Assembly: GCA_964426135.1 (NCBI GenBank)
Contig: CAYRPN010000199.1
Location: 1 to 7,021 of the forward strand
Direction of reading: 5' to 3'
Length of the DNA stretch: 7,021 nt
From: CAYRPN01 sp964426135
GTDB lineage: Bacteria > Planctomycetota > Phycisphaerae > Phycisphaerales > Phycisphaeraceae
The notes under the pieces are model-generated. The model did not search any database, was not told where the DNA came from, and saw only the letters and a list, made by a program, of their open reading frames with translations. Shown here piece by piece: positions 1 to 5,532 of the stretch; positions within the stretch are counted from its first letter, which is position 1; each line of letters starts with the position of its first letter. The position numbers and the translations under genes are program-made.

Positions 1-3
1 TAA

Positions 4-127
4 GGAACGGGCCCGAAATAACTTCGCGAATTGGCGGTCCCCCATTTAGCCGGCGGGCTTGCCCGCCGAGGGCGTCTCGGCGGGCAAGCCCGCCGGCTAA
101 ATGGGGAACTTATTTCGGGCCCGTTCC
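4..127. repeat. Nested palindromic repeat element (REP/MITE-like)
   Basis: Two sets of inverted arms are visible. The inner arms, 40-70 and 76-106, are perfect 31-bp reverse complements around a 5-nt loop (71-75, GGCGT). The outer arms, 4-21 and 110-127, are perfect 18-bp reverse complements. The spacer between outer and inner arm is 18 nt on the left (22-39) but only 3 nt on the right (107-109), so the left side carries about 15 extra bases, including the palindrome TTCGCGAA (23-30). Each inner arm is itself a hairpin: CGGCGGGC-TT-GCCCGCCG at 51-68 and its complement at 78-95. The DNA could therefore form one long hairpin or two small ones. No U-tract follows, so an intrinsic terminator is unlikely. 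No transposase gene is present. The structure is directly seen; its mobile origin is inferred. Confidence 0.9.
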
Positions 128-146
128 CAAAAGCGCTGCTGTTTGT

Positions 147-246
147 AGCCACGGCACTTCGTGACGCGACCGCCTGTCTCCTTGTGGCCGTTGCAGGATT
201 CAGTTCCTGTGTTTGTCGGCGACGCGCGTCACGGAGTGCCGCGGCT
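147..246. repeat. Imperfect 22-bp inverted repeat with 56-nt spacer
   Basis: Arms 147-168 and 225-246 pair at 20 of 22 positions. The exceptions are A151/C242 and a G-T pair at T159/G234. The arm core is CGGCACTTCGTGACGCG (152-168) against CGCGTCACGGAGTGCCG (225-241). A short inner helix (171-174 with 218-221) could extend the fold. The structure ends about 40 nt before the -10-like box of the DUF1549/DUF1553 gene, so it would not be in that gene's transcript unless transcription starts further upstream. It could be a degenerate repeat, a protein-binding region or a structured RNA; the sequence does not decide. Between this structure and the gene (247-320) I see only the promoter candidate. 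Confidence 0.7.
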
Positions 247-286
247 GCATCGCAGGTTCGACGCACTTAACCTCGATGGCCACCGC

Positions 287-292
287 TACAAT
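287..292 (+). promoter_or_regulatory. -10-like box TACAAT upstream of the DUF1549/DUF1553 gene
   Basis: TACAAT lies in a GC-rich setting with 28 nt between it and the ATG at 321, giving an expected leader of about 22 nt. No good -35 hexamer is found 16-18 nt upstream. The box lies downstream of the alternative starts TTG 213 and ATG 276, so if it is the promoter those starts cannot be used. Confidence 0.45.
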
Positions 293-320
293 CCTGTTTG
301 TGAAGCATCGCTGCTCATTC

Positions 321-2522
321 ATGTGGTTCTTCAGGTTCACCGTGTTGCTGCTGTCGGCTTCGTCGGTGTTCGCTGCCGACGACGTCACGTTCCGTCACCA
401 CGTCATGCCCGTGCTCGCCAAGGCTGGCTGCAATAGCGGCGCGTGTCACGGCAATCTCAACGGCAAGGGCGGATTCAAGCTTTCATTGCGGGGCGAGGAT
501 GCGTCGCACGATCTTGCGAAGCTCACGCGCGAGCAGCAGGGCCGGCGGATCAACCTGCTCACGCCGGCGGAAAGTCTCCTCCTGCGGAAGGCGACGGCTT
601 CGGTGCCGCATGAAGGCGGGCAGCGTTTTGCCGGCGATTCGCTGGAGTATCGCCTGCTTCGCGACTGGATCGCTGCCGGCGCGAGGCAGGATCGCGGCGA
701 TCTGCCCCGGCTCGTTTCGCTGGAAGCTTCACCGGCGCAGAACGTGCTGGTGGAGCCCGTGGAATCCGTGCAGCTAAGCGTCGTCGCCGCCTTTTCCGAC
801 GGCAGTCGGCGCGATGTTACATCGCTGGCGGTGTACGAGCTTTCCAATCTCACAGCAAGCGTTTCGCCGCAAGGGCTTGTCCAGCGCGTCAAGTCCGGCG
901 AGGCCACGGTGCTCGTGCGGTTCAACGAGTTGCAGAAGCCCGTGCGGGTCGCGTTTGTTCCCGCCCGGCCTGATTTCCGCTGGACCGATCCGCCGGCTGC
1001 GAATTTCATCGATGAACTTGTCCATGCCAAGCTGAAGACGCTGCGGATGAATCCGTCGCCATTGGCGGGCGACAGTGAGTTTGTCCGGCGAGTCCATCTC
1101 GATGTGATCGGCGTTCCGCCGACCGCGGCGGAGGCTCGCGCGTTCGTTGCGGATCAGCGAAAGGACAAGCGCGAGCAACTGGTCGACGCGCTGTTGAAGC
1201 GGCCGGAGTTCAACGATCACTGGGCGTTGAAATGGTCGGACCTGCTGCGCAACGAAGAGCGCGTGCTCGATGCCAAGGGCGTGCGCGCGTTTCATCACTG
1301 GATTCGCGGCAACATCGCGGCGAACAAGCCGCTGAACGCATTTGTCGGCGAGATGCTCGTGGCCCGAGGCAGCACGTACCAGAATCCCGCCGCCAACTTC
1401 TACCGCGCCAATCGCTCCGCCGATGTGCGCGCCGAGGCCGTGGCGCAGTTGTTTCTCGGCACGCGCATGCAGTGCGCCAAGTGCCACAACCATCCCTACG
1501 ATCGCTGGACGCAGAACGATTACTACAGTTTCGCCGCGTTCTTCGCCCCCATCGATTACAGGATCATTCAGAACAATGCCCGCGATGAGAACGACAAGAT
1601 GATGTTCATCGGCGAGCAGTTGGTCGTGATGAATCCCAAGAGCGCGATGAAGCATCCGGCCAGCGGGCAGACGATGAAACCTGCGTTTCTCGGTGATGCC
1701 AAGGCGATCGACGGCCAAGCGGACGCGCTGGAGGCCTTGGCCGACTGGCTGGCGAGCGACCGCAACCCGCGCTTCGCCGCCGCCCAGATCAATCGCATCT
1801 GGTTCCACCTGTTGGGCAAGGGGCTCGTCGATCCGATCGACGATTTCCGCGACACCAATCCGCCGAGCAATCCCGCGCTGCTGACTGCGCTGTCGAAGGC
1901 GTTCATCGAATCGAAGTTCGACCTGCGGCAGATGGTGCGGCTGATCTGCACCTCGCGCACCTATCAGCTCTCCTGGCAACCGACGCAGGACAACGAGGAG
2001 GACGAGGCGAACTTCGCGCACGCCTACGTCCGCAGGCTCAGCGCCGAGCAGATGCTCGACGCCATGAGCAGCGCGATGGACGCGCCGCTTCAGTACAACG
2101 GCGTTCCCCTGGGCTACCGCGCGGCTCAGATTCCCGGCGTCCACACGATCTACCGCGACCGCAGGCCCTCGCCGGCGGATCGCTTTCTCACGCTTTTCGG
2201 CAAGCCGCCGCGGCTGATGACCTGCGAGTGCGAGCGAAGCAACGACACCACGCTGGGCCAGGTGCTCGAACTGACCAGCGGCCAGGCGATCGATTCGCTG
2301 CTCACCGACGACGACAACCGCATCGCCCGGCTGCTGCGCGACAAGCGCAGCGATGCCCAGATCGTGGATGAACTGTATTGGGCCACGCTCAGTCGGGCGC
2401 CAGGCGATGCGGAGTCGCAGGCGGCACGGCGATTGATCGAGCAGGCGAAGGATCGCCGCGCGGGGCTGGAAGATGTGGCGTGGGGGTTGCTGAACGCGAA
2501 GGAGTTTTTGCTCAGGCGGTAA
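321..2522 (+). CDS. Secreted DUF1549/DUF1553 (PSCyt2-PSD1) protein with Ig-like domain and cytochrome c-like motifs
   Basis: The 733-residue product starts with a signal peptide (MWFFRFTVLLLSASSVFA, then ADD), so it should be exported. A short N-terminal region carries CNSGACH (C37, C42, H43), a CX4CH heme-like motif typical of these proteins. A bacterial Ig-like (Big_2-type) segment follows at about 130-215. DUF1549/PSCyt2 covers about 225-415 and includes CAKCHNHPYDRW (C385, C388, H389), a canonical CXXCH. DUF1553/PSD1 covers about 455-715 and includes the typical GKPPR and CECER motifs (628-638) and a C-terminal LLNAKEFL. The family is expanded in Planctomycetes; its biochemical role is not established, and heme attachment is inferred from the motifs. 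ATG 321 is preferred over TTG 213 and ATG 276 because it begins directly at a compact signal peptide and lies just after the TACAAT box; there is no clear Shine-Dalgarno. Genes of this type often sit beside a DUF1501 gene, which is absent here; a sulfatase follows instead, after 386 nt. Confidence 0.95.
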   Translation: MWFFRFTVLLLSASSVFAADDVTFRHHVMPVLAKAGCNSGACHGNLNGKGGFKLSLRGEDASHDLAKLTREQQGRRINLLTPAESLLLRKATASVPHEGGQRFAGDSLEYRLLRDWIAAGARQDRGDLPRLVSLEASPAQNVLVEPVESVQLSVVAAFSDGSRRDVTSLAVYELSNLTASVSPQGLVQRVKSGEATVLVRFNELQKPVRVAFVPARPDFRWTDPPAANFIDELVHAKLKTLRMNPSPLAGDSEFVRRVHLDVIGVPPTAAEARAFVADQRKDKREQLVDALLKRPEFNDHWALKWSDLLRNEERVLDAKGVRAFHHWIRGNIAANKPLNAFVGEMLVARGSTYQNPAANFYRANRSADVRAEAVAQLFLGTRMQCAKCHNHPYDRWTQNDYYSFAAFFAPIDYRIIQNNARDENDKMMFIGEQLVVMNPKSAMKHPASGQTMKPAFLGDAKAIDGQADALEALADWLASDRNPRFAAAQINRIWFHLLGKGLVDPIDDFRDTNPPSNPALLTALSKAFIESKFDLRQMVRLICTSRTYQLSWQPTQDNEEDEANFAHAYVRRLSAEQMLDAMSSAMDAPLQYNGVPLGYRAAQIPGVHTIYRDRRPSPADRFLTLFGKPPRLMTCECERSNDTTLGQVLELTSGQAIDSLLTDDDNRIARLLRDKRSDAQIVDELYWATLSRAPGDAESQAARRLIEQAKDRRAGLEDVAWGLLNAKEFLLRR

Positions 2523-2587
2523 CGAGCGGGATTGGCTTGAGGAAAGCCCAGCTTGTCGCGTCGGGTGTGCCATTTCTCCGGGGCTTG

Positions 2588-2776
2588 CATTCCGGCCCCC
2601 TCTCCCTCTCAGGGAGAGGGCTGGGGTGAGGGTCGAGGCGCACGAGTTTGCAATCGCCACCATTGCGTGACGGATGCCGCAACCATCTGTTCGTTGCGAC
2701 CCTCACCCGGCCTCGTCCCCCGGGGACTCGGCCAGCCTCTCCCTGGAAGGGAGAGGGAGCAAGGCCCCGGGGAATA
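2588..2776. repeat. REPIN-like inverted pair of REP hairpins
   Basis: Two related hairpin units face each other in the 386-nt gap after the DUF1549/DUF1553 gene. The left unit has CCCTCTCCCT (2598-2607), a 3-nt loop and AGGGAGAGGG (2611-2620), followed by GGGTGAGGGTCG (2624-2635). The right unit begins with the exact reverse complement CGACCCTCACCC (2697-2708). It continues with a GC-rich hairpin (2709-2733, GGCC and GTCCCC arms) and ends with CCTCTCCCT/AGGGAGAGG (2736-2744 and 2748-2756). The outer flanks, ATTCCGGCCCC on the left and GGCCCCGGGGAAT on the right, are also roughly inverted. The middle (2636-2696) has two small hairpins (2650-2666; 2678-2698). CCCTCTCCC/GGGAGAGGG with GGGTGAGGG is a REP type I recall from intergenic regions of many bacteria. 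It may attenuate read-through, but no U-tract is present. The rest of the gap holds a possible promoter and no convincing gene. Confidence 0.85.
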
Positions 2777-2836
2777 GCGGCAGACCTGACGCGTCCGCCG
2801 CATTCCCGTCACACCACGGTTTCACTCGCCGCGCGT

Positions 2837-2842
2837 TATCAT
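2837..2842 (+). promoter_or_regulatory. -10-like box TATCAT upstream of the sulfatase
   Basis: TATCAT, preceded by GCGCGT, is the only AT-rich hexamer of -10 type in this GC-rich stretch and lies 66 nt before the sulfatase ATG. It would give a leader of about 60 nt. No convincing -35 hexamer is seen at the expected distance. It is one of five similar boxes in the window. Confidence 0.35.
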
Positions 2843-2908
2843 CGCCGCTTCGTCGCGACGGCCGGTGAAATCGCCTTCTCATCGCCGCACGACGCGGGAA
2901 TCACTTCC

Positions 2909-4396
2909 ATGATCCGTCTGCTTTCTCTCTGCCGTTTGCTGGCTGTTGTCGCCGCTCTGCTGATCTTGTCATCTCACGCGACGGCGCAGGCGCCGGCGGC
3001 CGCGCGGCCGAACATCGTGCTGATCCTCTGCGATGACCTTGGGCAGGGCGATCTGGGTTGCTACAACGCCGCATCGAAGACGCCGACGCCGCACATGGAT
3101 GCGCTGGCGAAACAGGGCATGCGGTTCACGGACATGCACACGCCTTCCTCCGTATGCACGCCGACGCGATACGGGTTGCTCACTGGACGGTACTGCTGGC
3201 GGTCGAAGCTGAAGTCCGGCGTGCTTGGGGGCTACTCGCCCGCGCTGATCGAAGCGGATCGCCTCACGCTGCCCGCCATGCTGCAGAAAGCCGGCTATCG
3301 CACCGGCGGCTTCGGCAAGTGGCACCTGGGGCTGGGCAGCAATCCGAAAGTGGATTTCGCCGCGCCTTTCAAACCCAGCCCGCTGGACTTCGGTTTCGAC
3401 GAGTACTTCGGCATCCCCGCTTCGCTCGACATGGATCCGTACGTCTGGATCGCCAACGACCGCGCGGAGAAGGAACCCACCGGAACCATCGGCAACAGCA
3501 AGCACCGCCGTGAAGGCGGCGGCGGATTCTGGCGCGGCGGCGGCATCGCCCCCGGGTTCAAGCACATCGACGTGCTGCCGCGCATCACGGAGAAGGCCAT
3601 CGACTACATCGACCGCTGCGCCAAGGCGAACGAAGGCGATGCGGCGGCGAAACCGTTCTTCGCCTACGTGCCGCTGACTTCGCCGCACACGCCGTGGATG
3701 CCGACGGATGAGTGGATGAAGACGAGCAAGGTCGGCTACTACGGCGCGTTCGTCTCCATGACCGACGACGCGATCGGCAGGATCGTGGCGGCGCTGGAGC
3801 GCAACAAAATCTCGCACAACACGCTGGTGATCGTCACGAGCGACAATGGTTCGCACTGGCCTGTCGATGACGTTCACCAGTGGGATCACAAGGCCAACGG
3901 CGATTGGCGCGGCCAGAAGTCGGATGTGCACGAAGGCGGCCACCGGGTGCCGTTCATCGTGCGCTGGCCCGGCAAGGTGAAAGCTGGCAGCGTGAGCGGG
4001 CAGACCGGCTGCCTCACGGACATGATCGCGACGCTGGCGCAAGTCGCCGGCCGGAAGCTGCCCGCCGGCGCTGGAGAGGACAGCTTCGACCTGAGCCCCG
4101 CACTCCTGGGCACGGACGGCGGCAAGCCGATTCGCCCGGCCGTGGTGCATCACTCGGGCAGCGGCCTGTTCGCGATCCGCAGCGGCGAGTGGAAACTCAT
4201 CATGGGCCTGGGCACCGGCGGCTTCACCAAGCCCGCCAACGTCAAGGCGAAGGAAGGCGACCCCGCGGGCCAGCTTTACAATCTCGCCACTGATCCCGGC
4301 GAAACGAAGAATGTGTACAAGGAGAACCCCGACGTGGTGAAGCGCCTCGGCGACCTGCTCGAGCAATACAAATCGCAGGGGTTCAGCAATCGCTGA
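2909..4396 (+). CDS. Secreted type I sulfatase (arylsulfatase A-like, alkaline phosphatase superfamily)
   Basis: The 495-residue product should hydrolyse sulfate esters outside the cytoplasm. A signal peptide covers about residues 1-27 (hydrophobic core LLAVVAALLILSS, then ATAQA). RPNIVLILCDDLG (33-45) supplies metal-binding D42 and D43. The sulfatase signature is C83-T-P-T-R87, where C83 would be converted to formylglycine, followed by LLTGRY. GGFGKWHLG (133-141) gives K137 and H139; SPHTPW starts at 258; SDNG (311-314) gives metal ligands D312 and N313; GQKSDVHEGGHRVPF runs 335-349 with K337. The C-terminal subdomain includes EWKLI and LYNLATDPGE. All key catalytic positions are present and the length is normal. 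Substrate cannot be told; carbohydrate sulfate esters are plausible. No formylglycine-generating enzyme or anaerobic maturase gene is in the window. The reading frame is open back to 2648, but that extension runs through repeat DNA and would bury the signal peptide, so ATG 2909 is used. Only a weak GGGA precedes it. Confidence 0.96.
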   Translation: MIRLLSLCRLLAVVAALLILSSHATAQAPAAARPNIVLILCDDLGQGDLGCYNAASKTPTPHMDALAKQGMRFTDMHTPSSVCTPTRYGLLTGRYCWRSKLKSGVLGGYSPALIEADRLTLPAMLQKAGYRTGGFGKWHLGLGSNPKVDFAAPFKPSPLDFGFDEYFGIPASLDMDPYVWIANDRAEKEPTGTIGNSKHRREGGGGFWRGGGIAPGFKHIDVLPRITEKAIDYIDRCAKANEGDAAAKPFFAYVPLTSPHTPWMPTDEWMKTSKVGYYGAFVSMTDDAIGRIVAALERNKISHNTLVIVTSDNGSHWPVDDVHQWDHKANGDWRGQKSDVHEGGHRVPFIVRWPGKVKAGSVSGQTGCLTDMIATLAQVAGRKLPAGAGEDSFDLSPALLGTDGGKPIRPAVVHHSGSGLFAIRSGEWKLIMGLGTGGFTKPANVKAKEGDPAGQLYNLATDPGETKNVYKENPDVVKRLGDLLEQYKSQGFSNR

Positions 4397-4460
4397 TGGC
4401 GACCGTCTCGCCGCGCCCAGCACGCCTCGCGCGGCTCACGCCGATTCCTACAATGCCGCC
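4397..4460 (+). other. Short sulfatase-aroK spacer with two small GC hairpins
   Basis: Two small inverted repeats follow the sulfatase stop: GGCGA/TCGCC (4398-4402 and 4408-4412), and CCGCGC/GCGCGG (4411-4416 and 4429-4434), which overlap slightly. Neither is followed by a T-tract, so a canonical intrinsic terminator is not supported. They may only reflect high GC. The 3' end of this spacer carries the aroK promoter candidate. Confidence 0.3.
4449..4454 (+). promoter_or_regulatory. -10-like box TACAAT immediately before aroK (leaderless start predicted)
   Basis: TACAAT ends only 6 nt before the aroK ATG (4461). With the usual -10 to start-site distance, transcription would begin at or next to the A of the ATG, giving a leaderless mRNA. 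In agreement, no Shine-Dalgarno sequence is seen before the ATG (CTACAATGCCGCC precedes it). The -35 position holds CTCGCG, which is not a good match. Confidence 0.45.
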
Positions 4461-4997
4461 ATGGACGACGGCTTGAACATCATCCTCATCGGCTACCGCG
4501 GCTGCGGCAAGACCACCGTCGGCAAAATGCTGGCGGATCAACTCTGGAAAAAGTTTGTCGATGTCGATGACGACACCTGCAAACGGTTCAACGGCAAGAC
4601 CATCGCGCAGATCTGGCAGGAGTTCGGCGAGCCGGCGTGGCGACGCGAAGAGGTCGATGTCACCAAGACGCTCGTCGCGAAGAAGGACATGATCATCGGC
4701 CTCGGCGGCGGCACGCTCATGCAGTCCGGCGCGCGGGAGGCCGTGGAACAGGCGGCCCACGCGCGGCGCATTTATCTGAAGTGCGAACCGGAGGAACTTT
4801 TCCGTCGAATCAGTCAGGACAAGAAGTCAGCCGCCACGCGCCCGAGCCTCACCAGCCACGGAGGCGGGCTGGAGGAAATCAAGGAAATGCTCGCCAAGCG
4901 CGAGCCGGTCTACGAAGCAGTGGCGGATGAGGTCTTCGACGTCACGCACGTCGAGCCGGAGGCGGCGGTGCGGTACCTGATCAAGAACTGCCTGTGA
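4461..4997 (+). CDS. aroK: Shikimate kinase
   Basis: This 178-residue cytoplasmic enzyme phosphorylates shikimate to shikimate 3-phosphate with ATP, a late step of the chorismate pathway that feeds aromatic amino acids. The Walker A loop is G11-Y-R-G-C-G-K17-T-T19. The shikimate-binding residues of the family have counterparts here: D36 in FVDVDD (32-37), R61 in WRREE (60-64), the GGG of GLGGGT (80-85) and R147 in AKREPVY (145-151). The lid arginine is R127 in TRPSL. Length is normal for a stand-alone kinase, and all key residues are present. It follows the sulfatase after 64 nt on the same strand. It probably has its own promoter, because TACAAT sits 6 nt upstream. No other shikimate-pathway gene is visible, so it appears unlinked to the rest of its pathway within this window. 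aroK and aroL cannot be told apart from sequence alone. Confidence 0.96.
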   Translation: MDDGLNIILIGYRGCGKTTVGKMLADQLWKKFVDVDDDTCKRFNGKTIAQIWQEFGEPAWRREEVDVTKTLVAKKDMIIGLGGGTLMQSGAREAVEQAAHARRIYLKCEPEELFRRISQDKKSAATRPSLTSHGGGLEEIKEMLAKREPVYEAVADEVFDVTHVEPEAAVRYLIKNCL

Positions 4998-5015
4998 CGC
5001 GGCGACCGCGCCGCG
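4998..5015 (+). terminator. Possible terminator hairpin directly after the aroK stop
   Basis: CGCGGC (4998-5003) and GCCGCG (5010-5015) form a perfect 6-bp GC stem with a 6-nt loop starting on the base after the TGA. A short pyrimidine run with four Ts (around 5029-5034) comes about 14 nt later, too far for a textbook intrinsic terminator. Support is therefore only moderate. Confidence 0.3.
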
Positions 5016-5067
5016 GCCCGAATCAAACTTTTCCGGCTGATCTGCATGATTTTTCGCAATCCTGGGT

Positions 5068-5073
5068 TATGAT
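5068..5073 (+). promoter_or_regulatory. -10-like box TATGAT upstream of the small lipoprotein gene
   Basis: TATGAT lies 43 nt before the ATG at 5117, in a locally AT-richer stretch (about 5021-5080) that stands out in this GC-rich window. It would give a leader of about 37 nt that includes the GGTGGAG Shine-Dalgarno-like sequence at 5104-5110. No clear -35 hexamer is seen; CATGAT lies at the 17-nt spacing. Confidence 0.45.
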
Positions 5074-5116
5074 TTGTTGCGTGGCTGTCCTGATTCCTTT
5101 TTCGGTGGAGACCTGT

Positions 5117-5521
5117 ATGTTGACTCGACGACTGGCGATCGGTTTGCTCGTGGCGATGCCGCTGGTGATGACGGGATGCGGTGACAGCATCGACGTCGTG
5201 AAGCGCGATCAGGAAGAACTGATGCAGGAATACCTGGGCATTCTCAAGTCCATCAAGGACGATGCGAGCGCGAAGGAAGCCGCGGAAAAGATCAACGGGC
5301 TGTTCGACCGCAGCTATTCAATCGCCAAGCGCATCCAGGCGCTGCAGACGCCGGCGAACGAAGCCGAGATGAAGAAGCTGCTTGACGGCACGGGCAAGAT
5401 GGTGGACCCGACCAGCAGCACCGCGATCGCCGTCAGCCAGGAAATGGCCCGCGTTCGCAAAGACGGCTTCGGCCCGATCATCAACGCCGCCGTCACGAAG
5501 TTCAACCGGGCGGGGATTTGA
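5117..5521 (+). CDS. Small helical lipoprotein of unknown function
   Basis: The 134-residue product begins MLTRRLAIGLLVAMPLVMTGC, with a basic n-region, a hydrophobic core and a lipobox-like MTGC ending at Cys21. It is probably a lipid-anchored, membrane-attached protein exposed on the non-cytoplasmic side. The mature part is charged and mostly helix-forming, with EELMQEYLGILKSIKDD followed by a KEAAEKINGLFDRSY segment and a QTPANEAEMKKLL stretch. I recognise no family, catalytic motif or metal site. The start is set by the lipoprotein signal and by GGTGGAG (5104-5110), the best Shine-Dalgarno-like sequence in the window, 6 nt before the ATG. An in-frame GTG at 4994 overlaps the aroK stop but would place 41 unlikely residues before the signal peptide, so I rejected it. 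The gene converges on mltA with 11 nt between stops. A role in the cell envelope is suggested only by the lipid anchor. Confidence 0.85.
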   Translation: MLTRRLAIGLLVAMPLVMTGCGDSIDVVKRDQEELMQEYLGILKSIKDDASAKEAAEKINGLFDRSYSIAKRIQALQTPANEAEMKKLLDGTGKMVDPTSSTAIAVSQEMARVRKDGFGPIINAAVTKFNRAGI

Positions 5522-5532
5522 GGCCGTCCACA

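Noticed and set aside
4..127. CRISPR array or intrinsic terminator at the left edge
   Set aside because: There are no regularly spaced direct repeats, and the long hairpin is not followed by a T-tract; the nested inverted symmetry fits a repeat element better.
31..436. Small plus-strand frames of 79 and 91 codons in the first 440 bases
   Set aside because: They cross the inverted repeats or overlap the DUF1549/DUF1553 gene in another frame and show no protein-like features.
774..2663. 629-codon open frame on the minus strand opposite the DUF1549/DUF1553 gene
   Set aside because: It lies antisense to a gene with clear family motifs; its translation is Arg/Ala/Leu-rich with no recognisable domain, and it runs through the REP hairpin. 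Long antisense frames are expected opposite high-GC coding sequence.
2648..2908. N-terminal extension of the sulfatase frame
   Set aside because: The frame is open, but the added 87 residues include translated repeat DNA, precede a good signal peptide, and lie upstream of the TATCAT box.
321..4396. DUF1549/DUF1553 gene and sulfatase as one operon
   Set aside because: The 386-nt gap with a REP hairpin pair and a separate -10-like box argues for separate transcription, although read-through cannot be excluded.
2969..4423. 484-codon open frame on the minus strand opposite the sulfatase
   Set aside because: It is a shadow of the sulfatase codon pattern, with Arg/Val/His-rich low-complexity translation and no domain or signal.
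4994..5116. GTG start for the small lipoprotein overlapping the aroK stop
   Set aside because: The overlap resembles translational coupling, but it would put 41 residues ahead of the lipoprotein signal and ignores the better GGTGGAG-ATG start at 5117.
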